Source: UBA1426 sp050953365 (GTDB lineage: Bacteria; Bacillota; Clostridia; Peptostreptococcales; Anaerovoracaceae). Taken from it: a stretch of 64,000 nucleotides of DNA. Of this stretch, positions 50,432-59,665 are shown piece by piece. A model generated the notes under the pieces. That model did no database searches. It saw only the letters and a list, made by a program, of their open reading frames with translations, and was not told where the DNA came from. Within the stretch, counting starts at the first letter, position 1; every line of letters begins with the position of its first letter. Location of the stretch: the NCBI GenBank assembly GCA_050953365.1, contig JBMNMN010000003.1:1-64000 (forward strand), given 5' to 3'. Position numbers and translations under genes: made by a program.

Positions 50432-51190
50432 TTAAAAAGAGAAAACTATATCAAAAGAAGTATCTTCCTTTGTATTATTATGACCACGGAGCAGAATCCG
50501 ATTCTCTTCCGCGCGCTTAAATATCGTAAAATTATCTTCCCGCCGCATTTCCGACATAAAGTACAACTCCATCCGACGCATGTCTCTGAGGCGGAGCCTT
50601 TCTTCTTCCGTCAGCGCATCGTAGGCGAAATCCCCGTAACGGCGATTGTTTACATGACCGAGCAAATCAATATCACTGCTGTAGATCTCGCGGGTTGAGC
50701 AAGGAGTGAACTCTACATTTTCTCTAAAATGATGATCCGCCTGCGTGCAGAAAACGCCGGTTGGCTCGGTGAGTATAAACGGCGCCTCCTTGCCTCGAAA
50801 CACTTTGCGCGTAGCTACTTCAAGCAAGATGGAAAAGGTACTTCCCTGAAACATGATATCGCCGTCTTCGTTGCGAAATACCAGCTCACGGCGGAAATAA
50901 GGTCCACGTCTCTGAGAATACCATGTATGTCCAAAGAGTTTTATGCAGCTGTCAATGGGTCGATTTATCTCAATGGACATAGATATCAAGGCCCAAGCGA
51001 GTCCGTGCTTCATGGTTTCACTGGCTCCGGCATGAAAGATATCCAAATGTCTTTCAGCCAGTTGGGCAAAAAGCGCCTGATACGCAGAGGGCTTCATAAT
51101 ACGGTTTTCATTTAAATAGAAAACTTCCACATCCAGTTGATGGATATAGGAAGTTTCTGTGTTTTTGATATGGGTTTCTTTTGGATCCAT
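50432..51190 (-). CDS. Acyl-ACP thioesterase family protein
   Basis: A 252-residue double-hotdog protein of the FatA/FatB-like bacterial family. The first hotdog contains GLAWALISMSIEINRPI; the second has the conserved SDIDLLGHVNNRRYGDFAYDAL with Asn/His catalytic-type residues. It hydrolyses acyl-ACP to release fatty acid. ATG at 51190 is chosen (AGGAG eight bases upstream) over a GTG six codons earlier. It lies between the aminotransferase and a hypothetical gene on the same strand. Confidence 0.85.
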   Translation of the reverse strand: MDPKETHIKNTETSYIHQLDVEVFYLNENRIMKPSAYQALFAQLAERHLDIFHAGASETMKHGLAWALISMSIEINRPIDSCIKLFGHTWYSQRRGPYFRRELVFRNEDGDIMFQGSTFSILLEVATRKVFRGKEAPFILTEPTGVFCTQADHHFRENVEFTPCSTREIYSSDIDLLGHVNNRRYGDFAYDALTEEERLRLRDMRRMELYFMSEMRREDNFTIFKRAEENRILLRGHNNTKEDTSFDIVFSF

Positions 51191-51241
51191 TATTATTGCT
51201 CCTGACACTTCATACGCAGGCCCTTCAAAGCAGGCGACCTG

Positions 51242-52492
51242 TTACTGAGCGGTTCTGCTAATAGCCAGCGCAAGCTTTTCAGGGACCCTTCTGCAATTTT
51301 CTTCCGAAAGCGACGCTATGGAGACGCGAAGCCCCTTGCCCATGGGAACGGCGAAAACACCTTCCTTCATAGCTTCGGAAGCCACAGCTTCCGGATCGTC
51401 GCAAAGAACGATGGCAAAGAATCCGCAATGGTACGGACACATGGTCAAGCCGGCCTTCTCAATTGCCTCCGTAAAAATCTTGCCGCGGGTGAGCAGCACG
51501 GAAAGTGCAGTCTCCCTCTCCTTTACCACCTTTTCCAACAGCATGGGATCCGAAAAGATTCGGCTGAGAACCACCATAGCGGATCTGGTTCCGTTGGACC
51601 AGGTCCCCCGGTTGGAAAAGCTGTTTACCAATTTAAATTCATCAGCAATGGCTTTGTTCGGTGACAGGCATAACAACGCGCCGCACCGCATACCGTACAT
51701 AGTATAGCTTTTTGACATGCTAAAAGCAATCAAAGGAAGCAGATTGTCAGGCAGGTTTTCCAGTTTCGGAAAGAAAGCGCGCGCTTCCTTTGCATCTCCG
51801 GCAAAGTCCAAATAAGCAATATCCACCAAGAGAACGATTTTCTTTGACGGATCCGCAGTAAAATGCTTCAACACGTTCAACAGCCGGTCCCAGTCCTCCG
51901 ATGTGAGGGAATAGCCCGTCGGATTGTGAGACGGAGTGTTGAGGATAATTAGAACTCTGTCCTGCAGGGCCAGAATCTGTTCCAACTTCTCTTTCAAGGC
52001 ATCAATGTTGTAGCCGCCTTCTTCATTAAAGAGTGAATAAATATTCAGTTTGCGCTCCAATTCCTGAGTAATGGTATTGTAGGGTCCCCAATGCCAATCG
52101 GAAGTCAGGACGATATCGCCGCGCTGTGTGTAATTTTGAATTGCATTATGGATTGCTCCCGTTCCTCCGGGAGTGGCCACGGCTTCCATATAACAGCTGG
52201 GTTCGTGGTCCATGAATACGGCTTTTTTCACCGCATCCAGATAAGCGGGAATACCGGCAATGGGCGCATATTCGGCAAAATCATTGGGAGACAACTGCTT
52301 CAGAACGTCTACCACAGAAGACAGAACCACCAGATTTCCATCGTCGTCCAAAAGTGTACCGATCGTTGCATTTATCACCTTTTCCTTGCCGACTTTTTGA
52401 ATCATTTCCTGAGCCAATTTATTGATACCGAAGATTTTATCTTCTCCCGTTATGGTTCTGGAGTTTTCTTCAGCCATGATAAACTTACTCAT
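51242..52492 (-). CDS. Class I/II pyridoxal-phosphate aminotransferase
   Basis: A 416-residue fold-type I aminotransferase. It has ATPGGTGAIHNA for PLP-phosphate binding, NTPSHNPTGYS (Asn/Pro), VDIAYLDFAG (Asp/Tyr) and the PLP lysine in SMSKSYTMYGMRCGAL, with the C-terminal substrate Arg in GLRVSIASLS. The pattern fits aspartate/aromatic aminotransferases. The second ATG (52492) is chosen since AAGGAG is too close to the first one, two codons earlier. First gene of the minus-strand group, divergent from spoIIQ. Confidence 0.87.
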   Translation of the reverse strand: MSKFIMAEENSRTITGEDKIFGINKLAQEMIQKVGKEKVINATIGTLLDDDGNLVVLSSVVDVLKQLSPNDFAEYAPIAGIPAYLDAVKKAVFMDHEPSCYMEAVATPGGTGAIHNAIQNYTQRGDIVLTSDWHWGPYNTITQELERKLNIYSLFNEEGGYNIDALKEKLEQILALQDRVLIILNTPSHNPTGYSLTSEDWDRLLNVLKHFTADPSKKIVLLVDIAYLDFAGDAKEARAFFPKLENLPDNLLPLIAFSMSKSYTMYGMRCGALLCLSPNKAIADEFKLVNSFSNRGTWSNGTRSAMVVLSRIFSDPMLLEKVVKERETALSVLLTRGKIFTEAIEKAGLTMCPYHCGFFAIVLCDDPEAVASEAMKEGVFAVPMGKGLRVSIASLSEENCRRVPEKLALAISRTAQ

Positions 52493-52746
52493 TGTCATCT
52501 CTCCTTTCAGGCCGTGGCGCCGACACGCTTTGCTTGTTTTCCGGCTGCTTTTGTTTCAGCGGGGAAGTTTTCACAAAGGGAACGAAATGGCGCCTCGTAT
52601 AATTGCATTATTATAATGCATAATTACTAATCCCGCAAGATTTTTTAAAACACTTCCTTCGTATGATATGCAAAAGAAAAGGAGATACTACAAGAAACGC
52701 AATTTTTTAAGAAACGCAATTCTTATTATGACGGAGGTGTGAAATA

Positions 52747-53460
52747 ATGCGGATCGACGGCAACAGCGCATACGATAGAGGCGAAGACGAAAGACGCAAA
52801 TGGAATTACCGCTATACTATGGTTACCATCATAGCAATTCTTCTTGTTGTCGCGGCGGCCATGGTGGTTTGGGATAATAATCGTACATGGGTGGCCGAAG
52901 AGGAGCAGGGGGGAAATACACAGATTGACCAGGAGCGGGAAGACTATCTCATCGGTGAAGGAGGATTGAAGGTAGTGCAACCGGTGCCGACGGTGGACAG
53001 TCGGGATAAACCGGCTCCGAAACCACAGGACAGTCAAGGATCTCGAGGGGGAATGGTAAACCCTGTGGAAGGCGGAGTGATTGCCAAGGGCTATTCCGGC
53101 AATGAATTAGTATACAACACTACTTTGGATCAATATATGGTGCACCAGGGAATTGATATCGAGGCGACACCTGACACGCCCGTCACCGCGGTGAAAGGCG
53201 GTACGGTGACGAAAGTTTATAACGATGATAAGCTTGGGATCACCATTGAAATAAGTCATGGAAACGGCTATGTGACCCGCTACTGCAACCTTTCTACGGA
53301 CAGAATGGTAGAGGAAGGAGATGTAGTCGAGGCCGGAGATGTGATCAGCGGAGTGGGCATAACCGCTCTCTTTGAGAGCAATGATCCGCCTCATCTTCAC
53401 CTTGAAGTATTAAAGGATGGAATTCCCATTGATCCCGCGGAGTTTGTCGACTTTCAATAG
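52747..53460 (+). CDS. spoIIQ: M23 (LytM) peptidase, SpoIIQ-like
   Basis: A 237-residue single-pass membrane protein. One N-terminal helix (about 25-42) and an acidic linker precede a LytM domain (about 104-235). Zn ligands are intact: His133 and Asp137 (VHQGIDIEA) and the HLH motif His216/His218. SpoIIQ lies in the forespore membrane and binds SpoIIIAH across the intermembrane space during engulfment; clostridial SpoIIQ keeps zinc ligands, as here. Its neighbour is spoIIID, as in many sporulating Bacillota, which supports the name. Expected to be forespore-expressed; I did not find a convincing sigma-F box. Confidence 0.85.
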   Translation: MRIDGNSAYDRGEDERRKWNYRYTMVTIIAILLVVAAAMVVWDNNRTWVAEEEQGGNTQIDQEREDYLIGEGGLKVVQPVPTVDSRDKPAPKPQDSQGSRGGMVNPVEGGVIAKGYSGNELVYNTTLDQYMVHQGIDIEATPDTPVTAVKGGTVTKVYNDDKLGITIEISHGNGYVTRYCNLSTDRMVEEGDVVEAGDVISGVGITALFESNDPPHLHLEVLKDGIPIDPAEFVDFQ

Positions 53461-53497
53461 CGGAAAGGGCGGTATTAAAGATGACATAAAAAAGAAG

Positions 53498-53531
53498 TCG
53501 CCCGGCGGCTGAAATGCTCCGGGCGATTTTA
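53498..53531. terminator. Bidirectional terminator between spoIIQ and spoIIID
   Basis: Stem TCGCCCGG / CCGGGCGA flanked by an A-rich run on the left and TTTTA on the right, between two convergent genes. Confidence 0.8.
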
Positions 53532-53577
53532 TCCATTTAGCGCATAAAGAATAAACATTATTGCCGTACACTTCATT

Positions 53578-53832
53578 TTAATTTTGTAGACTTCTGTATT
53601 TCTGTTGTGTTGCAAGACCGCCTCGAATATGGCGTTCTGCCTTGTTGTTTTCAAGGACGGTTTTCACTTGTGCTGCCATGGCAGGATTGATTTCCAACAG
53701 GCGCTCGGTCACGTCCTTGTGGACTGTAGACTTACTAACCCGAAATTTTTTTGCGGTGGCACGAACGGTGGCATTGGTCTCTAAAATATAGCGCGCCAAC
53801 TCAATGACACGTTCTTCTATGTAATCTTTCAA
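53578..53832 (-). CDS. spoIIID: Sporulation transcriptional regulator SpoIIID
   Basis: An 84-residue helix-turn-helix protein matching SpoIIID: IEERVIELARYILETNATVRATAKKFRVSKSTVHKDVTERL, then the basic tail RHIRGGLATQQKYR. It controls mother-cell genes in sporulation together with sigma-E and sigma-K. The start is TTG (complement at 53830-53832) with AAAGGGGG upstream; an ATG six bases earlier is in another frame. Confidence 0.95.
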   Translation of the reverse strand: MKDYIEERVIELARYILETNATVRATAKKFRVSKSTVHKDVTERLLEINPAMAAQVKTVLENNKAERHIRGGLATQQKYRSLQN

Positions 53833-53954
53833 TTTGCATTGCCCCCTTTATTTCATTGTCACATTCTTCGGCGTCGGAATCATCTCGTCAAATTATGTAT
53901 ATGACGCCGGGGGCAAGGATATGCGGACTCCTCTTGTGTCTTGGTGACCGGAAG

Positions 53955-54500
53955 GGAAATAGGTCCTCATGCGCTTGATTTAGACCTGATTGGGCCTATT
54001 TTCTGCTGTTAGAAACCGAATTTGGAGTAGAAAGGGTGGCATATAGGTCTAATACCAATTTTCTGGCTGTGTTGTAACCCTACTATTTTTGATTTTATAG
54101 GTATAACCGCCCTTGATTTGACTTGAATTAAACCTATTTCTTGCCGTCGGAAGCGGAATTCGAAGCCTCAAAGGTCGGTATATAGGTTTAAAATCGTTTT
54201 GTGGGCTGTGTTGTAACCCTACTATTTTTGATTTTATAGGTATAACCGCCCTTGATTTGACTTGAATTAAACCTATTTCTTGCCGTCGGAAGCGGAATTC
54301 GAAGCCTCAAAGGTCGGTATATAGGTCTAATACCAATTTTCTGGCTGTGTTGTAACCCTACTTTTCTTGATTTTATAGGCCTAATTTCACTTGGCTTGAC
54401 CTGATTTATACCTATCTCCTGCGGTTGAAAGCGGGATTCGAAGGCTTAAATCGTAGTTTATAGGTCTAAAATTGTTGTTTTTGCCAAGGATTACCCCTAT
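53955..54500. repeat. 139-bp tandem repeat array with TAGGTCTA motifs (R3)
   Basis: GGCTGTGTTGTAACCCTAC recurs at 54065, 54204 and 54343, exactly 139 bp apart. The 123 bp at 54065-54187 and 54204-54326 look identical; flanking units on both sides are diverged, giving about four units. Each unit holds TATAGGT.TAA and AAACCTAT words like those in the repeats at 36975 and 38875. No coding frame. The rest of the 53833-54733 gap is AT-rich with a TATAAT near 54594. Confidence 0.88.
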
Positions 54501-54733
54501 TAATTGGCTGCATAAGAAAAGCTGCCAAGAAAAACTCCACAACAACTTGACCCCGTCAGTTAAGTATTAAAGGGGTGGAGGATGTAGGGAAAATATAGTA
54601 TAATCAAACAAAATGGGACAATATTGAATACGGCCATTAATCTTACAAGGACTGGGAAGAAGCATAATTCTTGGAAAGCTTACCTCGTAGAAAGATCCGA
54701 ATACAGAGTAATGTTTGAGAAGGAGTCCCCTTT

Positions 54734-57700
54734 ATGTTACAGCCCGGTTTATATGAACAAGTGATAAATGAGCAGTTAGACAAGGAACTTTCATTGATTC
54801 CGCAAGTTCGCAAGGCTGTTATGCTAATTGAAAGAGCAGAGGCCTCGAAAGTATTATCACAGTACCTTGCAGATATCGTTCAGAAAGGACTGGATAATAT
54901 CCTCGATAACGGTGGAGACATCTCCGGACAAATTGCTTTCACTAACAAAATCGTCGAAACCATTCAGCAAATAACCAAAGAAAATGAATTTGCCAATCTG
55001 TCTGTAAAAGCAAAAGCAGAGCAGCTTTTAGCGATATTGAAGGATAATGATCCACTTCTGATTCTTGGAGGGACGGCTAATGACATTGTTCGGCCGGAAA
55101 CCTCCATCGCCCAGAGCAGCCTTTTTACTGGAGCTATTCATGAACCCAGCATGGCTACAGAGCTAAAAAAGGAAATTCTGTCCAGTGATCAAATTGATAT
55201 GCTGGTATCCTTCATCAAATGGAGCGGCGTGGTGAGGATTATTGATGAACTTCGGTCTTTCACTCAAAGAGGCGGTAGGCTGCGGGTCATCACAACTTCC
55301 TACATGGGTGCAACAGATGTGAAGGCTGTGGAAGAATTACGGCAGTTAACTAACACTGAGATCAAAGTCTCTTATGATACCAAGCGCACCCGCCTGCACG
55401 CAAAGACTTATGTGTTCTATCGTAATACTGGATTCACTACGGCTTATATAGGATCATCCAACCTTTCCGGGGCAGCTATTTCCAGCGGACTTGAATGGAA
55501 CGTGAAGGTGACGGCAAAAGATCTTCCCGATACAATTCAAAAAATCAGCGCAACCTTTGAGAGCTACTGGCATTCAAATGATTTTGAAATCTATACTGGT
55601 GAACAGAGAGAGCGTCTTGAGAGGGCCATCAAAGCGGAGAAGTATTTTCAAGCAGAATATGACATCCCTTATCTTTTTGATATTTCACCTTATCCCTATC
55701 AGCAGCAGATTCTGGATAAACTGGAGGCTGAGCGCAAAGTTCGTGGATTTTATCGCAATCTGATTGTGGCAGCTACCGGTACCGGAAAGACAGTGATAGC
55801 CGCTTTTGATTACAAGAGGTTCTGTAATGAAAACAAGGGGAAGCCTAACCGGCTGTTGTTCTTGGCACATCGCGAAGAGATTCTGAAGCAGAGCATCAGC
55901 TGCTTCAGAGGAGTGCTGAAAGACGCCAATTTTGGAGATCTGTTTGTAGGTAATTATAATAAACCGGAAAGCGCAGATCACCTCTTTATGTCTATTCAAA
56001 CCTTCAATTCACAGGATTGGTGGAAAAAAACACCGCCGGACTTCTACGATTTCATTGTATTGGATGAGTCTCATCATGCTCCTGCCTTAACTTATCAAAA
56101 ACCCCTCACATATTATAGACCAAAGATTTTGTTGGGTCTCACCGCTACTCCGGAGCGAATGGACGGCAAGAGCATAGCCGACTATTTTGATAACCGCATC
56201 GCGGCGGAAATTCGCCTTCCTGAGGCTATTAATCGCAAGCTGCTTTGTCCGTTTCAGTATTTCGGTGTTACCGATATCGTCGATCTCTCGGGTCTCAAAT
56301 GGAGCCGAGGAGGCTACGATAAAACGGAACTATCCAATGTATATGTCTTAAGCAGGGAAGTTGCAGAGCGGCGATGCAATTTGATCATCGAAGCATTGTT
56401 GAAGTATACCGCTGACATCAACGATGTGAAAGGGCTTGGTTTCTGCGTATCGAGAGCCCATGCTAAATTTATGGCCGAATATTTCAACCGATGTGGGATC
56501 CCGTCTATGTTCTTAATAGGAGAATCATCAGATGAAGAACGAAACAATGCCAAGAAACGGTTAGTCTCAGGAGACGTTCGATTCATTTTTGTGGTGGATA
56601 TTTATAACGAAGGCGTAGATATTCCGGAGATTAACACCGTTTTGTTTCTCCGGCCAACCGAGAGCCTGACAATTTTCCTACAGCAGTTGGGACGCGGACT
56701 GCGTCTGGCTGAAAATAAGGATTGCCTTACGGTGCTGGATTTCATAGGACAAGCCAATAAGAGATACAGTTTCGAGGATAAATTTGCAGCACTGCTGGAT
56801 AATACGAACCGGAGTGTACAGCGTGAGATTAGGGAAGGCTTTGTTTCCGTGCCAAAAGGGTGTTATATTCAGTTGGAGAAGATAGCCGCAGAATACGTTC
56901 TTGAAAATATAAAAAGCTCATTCGGAGCAAGAACAGGCATTGTTAGTCGTATCGGGACATTTGAAGAAGACAGCGGACTCACTTTGAGTTTACACAATTT
57001 TATAGAGTATTACCATCTGGATCCCAGAATCATCTACTCAAAATACAGCTTTTCTCGTCTTTGCGTGGAGGCAGGCGTTAAGGAGGATTTCAATGAAGAA
57101 GCGGAAGAAACATTGACGAAAGCCTTCAGGCGCATTGTGGCTATTGATTCCCGCCGATGGATCCGCTTTTTACTCGATATCTTACCGCGGTTGGAAGATA
57201 TCAAGTTCGCTGAACTGCCGGAATTGGAGAAAAGAATGTTGCAGATGTTCTATATAACGGTTTGGCAGAAAGCTGCTGAAGACTGGAATGATGCACAGGT
57301 GTGCGATAACCTTTGTTCTCTTTCCCGCAGTCCGGTGATGCTTGCTGAGCTTATCGAATTGCTGAAGTATAACTACAGCCACATTGATTTTATTGACGAG
57401 CAGGTAGATGTAGGTTTTGATTGTCCGCTGGACTTGCATTGTAATTATACCCGCGATCAGATCTTTGGTGCGTTGGATTACTTGAATACAGGGGCCATTC
57501 GTCAAGGTGTCAAATGGTTACCGGAAAAGAACCTGGATGTTTTCATAAATACATTGAACAAGGTGGAAAGCCGCTACTCACCCACTACAATGTACAAAGA
57601 CTATTCCATTAATGAGCATCTGTTTCACTGGCAGAGCCAGAGCACTACAGGGGAAAATTCACCTACCGGGCAGCGATATATTCACCATAAGGAGCGGGGG

Positions 57701-57886
57701 AGCAAAATCCTGCTGTTCGTCCGTGAATACGAAACTGATCTTGCCGGCACGGCACCTTTTACATTCCTGGGGCTGGCAAACTATGTGCAGCACAGCGGGT
57801 CAAAACCCATGAATATTTTATGGCATCTGGAACGGCCTATCCCGGCGAAGTATTTGAAAAAAACCAACAAATTGATGGAGGGATAA
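54734..57886 (+). CDS. PLD-nuclease/SF2 helicase/DUF3427 fusion protein
   Basis: A 1050-residue protein. The N-terminal region (1-110) is helical. A phospholipase-D-like domain (about 120-290) has a single HxK motif, RLHAKTYVFY, with YIGSSNLSGAA. A superfamily 2 helicase follows (about 325-700) with Walker A ATGTGKT, LDESHHA, GLTATPER and QQLGRGLRL. The C-terminal DUF3427 domain (about 880-1045) has WQSQSTTGENSPTGQRYI and ILLFVREYE. Such fusions probably act on nucleic acid in repair or anti-phage defence. GAAGGAG precedes the ATG. The Nudix gene starts immediately after the stop, so the two form a coupled pair. Confidence 0.88.
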   Translation: MLQPGLYEQVINEQLDKELSLIPQVRKAVMLIERAEASKVLSQYLADIVQKGLDNILDNGGDISGQIAFTNKIVETIQQITKENEFANLSVKAKAEQLLAILKDNDPLLILGGTANDIVRPETSIAQSSLFTGAIHEPSMATELKKEILSSDQIDMLVSFIKWSGVVRIIDELRSFTQRGGRLRVITTSYMGATDVKAVEELRQLTNTEIKVSYDTKRTRLHAKTYVFYRNTGFTTAYIGSSNLSGAAISSGLEWNVKVTAKDLPDTIQKISATFESYWHSNDFEIYTGEQRERLERAIKAEKYFQAEYDIPYLFDISPYPYQQQILDKLEAERKVRGFYRNLIVAATGTGKTVIAAFDYKRFCNENKGKPNRLLFLAHREEILKQSISCFRGVLKDANFGDLFVGNYNKPESADHLFMSIQTFNSQDWWKKTPPDFYDFIVLDESHHAPALTYQKPLTYYRPKILLGLTATPERMDGKSIADYFDNRIAAEIRLPEAINRKLLCPFQYFGVTDIVDLSGLKWSRGGYDKTELSNVYVLSREVAERRCNLIIEALLKYTADINDVKGLGFCVSRAHAKFMAEYFNRCGIPSMFLIGESSDEERNNAKKRLVSGDVRFIFVVDIYNEGVDIPEINTVLFLRPTESLTIFLQQLGRGLRLAENKDCLTVLDFIGQANKRYSFEDKFAALLDNTNRSVQREIREGFVSVPKGCYIQLEKIAAEYVLENIKSSFGARTGIVSRIGTFEEDSGLTLSLHNFIEYYHLDPRIIYSKYSFSRLCVEAGVKEDFNEEAEETLTKAFRRIVAIDSRRWIRFLLDILPRLEDIKFAELPELEKRMLQMFYITVWQKAAEDWNDAQVCDNLCSLSRSPVMLAELIELLKYNYSHIDFIDEQVDVGFDCPLDLHCNYTRDQIFGALDYLNTGAIRQGVKWLPEKNLDVFINTLNKVESRYSPTTMYKDYSINEHLFHWQSQSTTGENSPTGQRYIHHKERGSKILLFVREYETDLAGTAPFTFLGLANYVQHSGSKPMNILWHLERPIPAKYLKKTNKLMEG

Positions 57887-58267
57887 ATGACCGAAGTGGT
57901 AGCCGCCCTGATTTGGGACAAGGATAAATTTATGATATGCCAGCGCCCTGCCCACAAGGCCCGAGGACTTCTGTGGGAGTTCGTGGGCGGAAAAGTAGAG
58001 CCCGGAGAGACGAAAGAGGAGGCACTCATTCGGGAGTGCCAAGAGGAGTTAGGTGTCACCCTGTCCGTTGGCAGTAAATTCATGGAGGTTGCACACGAGT
58101 ATCCGGACCTTATGGTACACTTGACCCTATTCAATGCTAACATTATTGGAGGAAAACTCCACATGAAGGAACATAATGATATTCGATGGATCCGGCCTGA
58201 TGAGATCGAAGAATACGAGTTTTGTCCGGCAGATGAGGAAATACTGCAGAGGCTTAGGATGCTATGA
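57887..58267 (+). CDS. Nudix hydrolase (MutT-like)
   Basis: A 126-residue Nudix protein. A complete Nudix box GGKVEPGETKEEALIRECQEELGV (positions about 38-61) fits GX5EX7REUXEEXGU, and the size and opening TEVVAALIWDKDKFMICQRP resemble MutT/8-oxo-dGTP or CTP pyrophosphohydrolases. The ATG directly abuts the helicase stop codon, with GGAGGG inside the helicase end. It may sanitise nucleotides or act with the helicase protein. Confidence 0.92.
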   Translation: MTEVVAALIWDKDKFMICQRPAHKARGLLWEFVGGKVEPGETKEEALIRECQEELGVTLSVGSKFMEVAHEYPDLMVHLTLFNANIIGGKLHMKEHNDIRWIRPDEIEEYEFCPADEEILQRLRML

Positions 58268-58468
58268 GTGTGCCGATATCCATAATATCATATTGTAAAT
58301 GATATAGTTGATGCTGCTCTTCTGTTGATCTCCTGAAATTCAGTTTTTCAGCTTTTTTACTGTCTAATTAGCATTTACATATCTGTTTTCGGCTTGCTAT
58401 TATATGAATTAATGGATAAGATATAGATTGTTGTCAGCAAAAAGTAATAAACAGAAAAGAGGAGTAGT

Positions 58469-59656
58469 TTGTTTAATCCATATATTTGGCTCATGGGTTT
58501 TGGTCATATGGTTGTGGATACGACCCAGGGGGTTCTGCCTATAATCACGCCGTTACTTGCGGAAAAACTAAATCTTTCATTTTTTCAGGTGGGAATAATC
58601 GCCTTGGCATCCACCTTTAGTTCCGCCATCATTCAACCGATTCTCGGCGTATTGAGCGACCGTTACAATATGTCCTGGTTGATGCCGTTGGGGCTCTTTC
58701 TTTCCGGATTTGGTTTAGCCCTGACCGGAATGATAAATTCCTATGGACTATTGCTGTTTGTAGTAATGCTGAGCGGGATCGGTGTGGCGGGATACCATCC
58801 GGAAGGATCAAAGCTGACTTATCTGGTAAGTGAGGAGGACAAGGCAGGAACTTCCATGTCCATTTTCTCGGTAGGAGGCAACGTGGGTTTAGGCGTTGGA
58901 CCGGTGCTGGCTACTTTTTTGCTGGGATTTTCCGGACTGGATTCGATTTACGGCGTTCTCTTCCCCGGACTTATTGCGTCATTCATTTTTCTTTATCTGT
59001 TGCCCAGGTTTAACAAAATCCTGAAGACCCATTTACATAAAGAAAAGATAGAGAGGATAGAGGAAGAGGAGAAAATTCACACAGTAGACAAGAAGAAAGT
59101 AAAAACCAAGAAATCCAATTTGTTTTTTCTACTGCTGTACGTTGCGGTGAGATCCTGGGTCCATTCCGGCCTGGTATATTTTATTCCGTTTTATTTTCCC
59201 GTGTTTAAAGGTGTCGCCGAACCGGAATATTTAGTCAGTATTTTCCTGATTGCAGGGGTGGTAGGCACTTTGCTGGGAGGACCTTTTGCGGACCGTTTCG
59301 GAGGGCGCAAAGGGCTGTTGATTTCTATGATCGTATCCGTATTGGCAGTCTATCCCTTTATCCATTTAGGTGGTTTCTGGGTGCCGGTTTTTGCTTTTAT
59401 AGCCGGAACCGCGCTGGTATCTACATTTTCTGTCACCGTGGTTATCGGGCAAAGACTGTTACCCGATAATATCGGCCTTGCCTCAGGGCTTGTGTTGGGA
59501 TTCGCCGTAGGAATGGGATCCATCGGCGTTTCTGTCCTGGGAATGATCGCCGACCATTTCGGCCTGCCTCTTGTCATGAACATCCTCTGTCTGCTGCCTG
59601 CGGCAGGAATCGTTATCGCTTTTGCTTTGCCCGATGATAAAGATGAGTTGAAATAG
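58469..59656 (+). CDS. MFS transporter, fosmidomycin-resistance (Fsr) type
   Basis: A 395-residue, 12-helix major facilitator. It opens with MGFGHMVVDTTQGVLPIITPLL, has LGVLSDRYNMSW in the helix 2-3 loop and GIGVAGYHPEGSKLTYLV, the hallmark of the Fsr subgroup. A charged Lys/Glu linker (about 190-220) separates the two halves. It probably exports a small toxic or metabolic compound. The start is TTG with GAGGAG seven bases upstream. Monocistronic. Confidence 0.88.
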   Translation: MFNPYIWLMGFGHMVVDTTQGVLPIITPLLAEKLNLSFFQVGIIALASTFSSAIIQPILGVLSDRYNMSWLMPLGLFLSGFGLALTGMINSYGLLLFVVMLSGIGVAGYHPEGSKLTYLVSEEDKAGTSMSIFSVGGNVGLGVGPVLATFLLGFSGLDSIYGVLFPGLIASFIFLYLLPRFNKILKTHLHKEKIERIEEEEKIHTVDKKKVKTKKSNLFFLLLYVAVRSWVHSGLVYFIPFYFPVFKGVAEPEYLVSIFLIAGVVGTLLGGPFADRFGGRKGLLISMIVSVLAVYPFIHLGGFWVPVFAFIAGTALVSTFSVTVVIGQRLLPDNIGLASGLVLGFAVGMGSIGVSVLGMIADHFGLPLVMNILCLLPAAGIVIAFALPDDKDELK

Positions 59657-59665
59657 AACCGTCCG

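Noticed and set aside
53955..54500. Origin of replication (iteron-like repeats)
   Set aside because: No dnaA, repA or DnaA boxes; a 139-bp period is too long for iterons.
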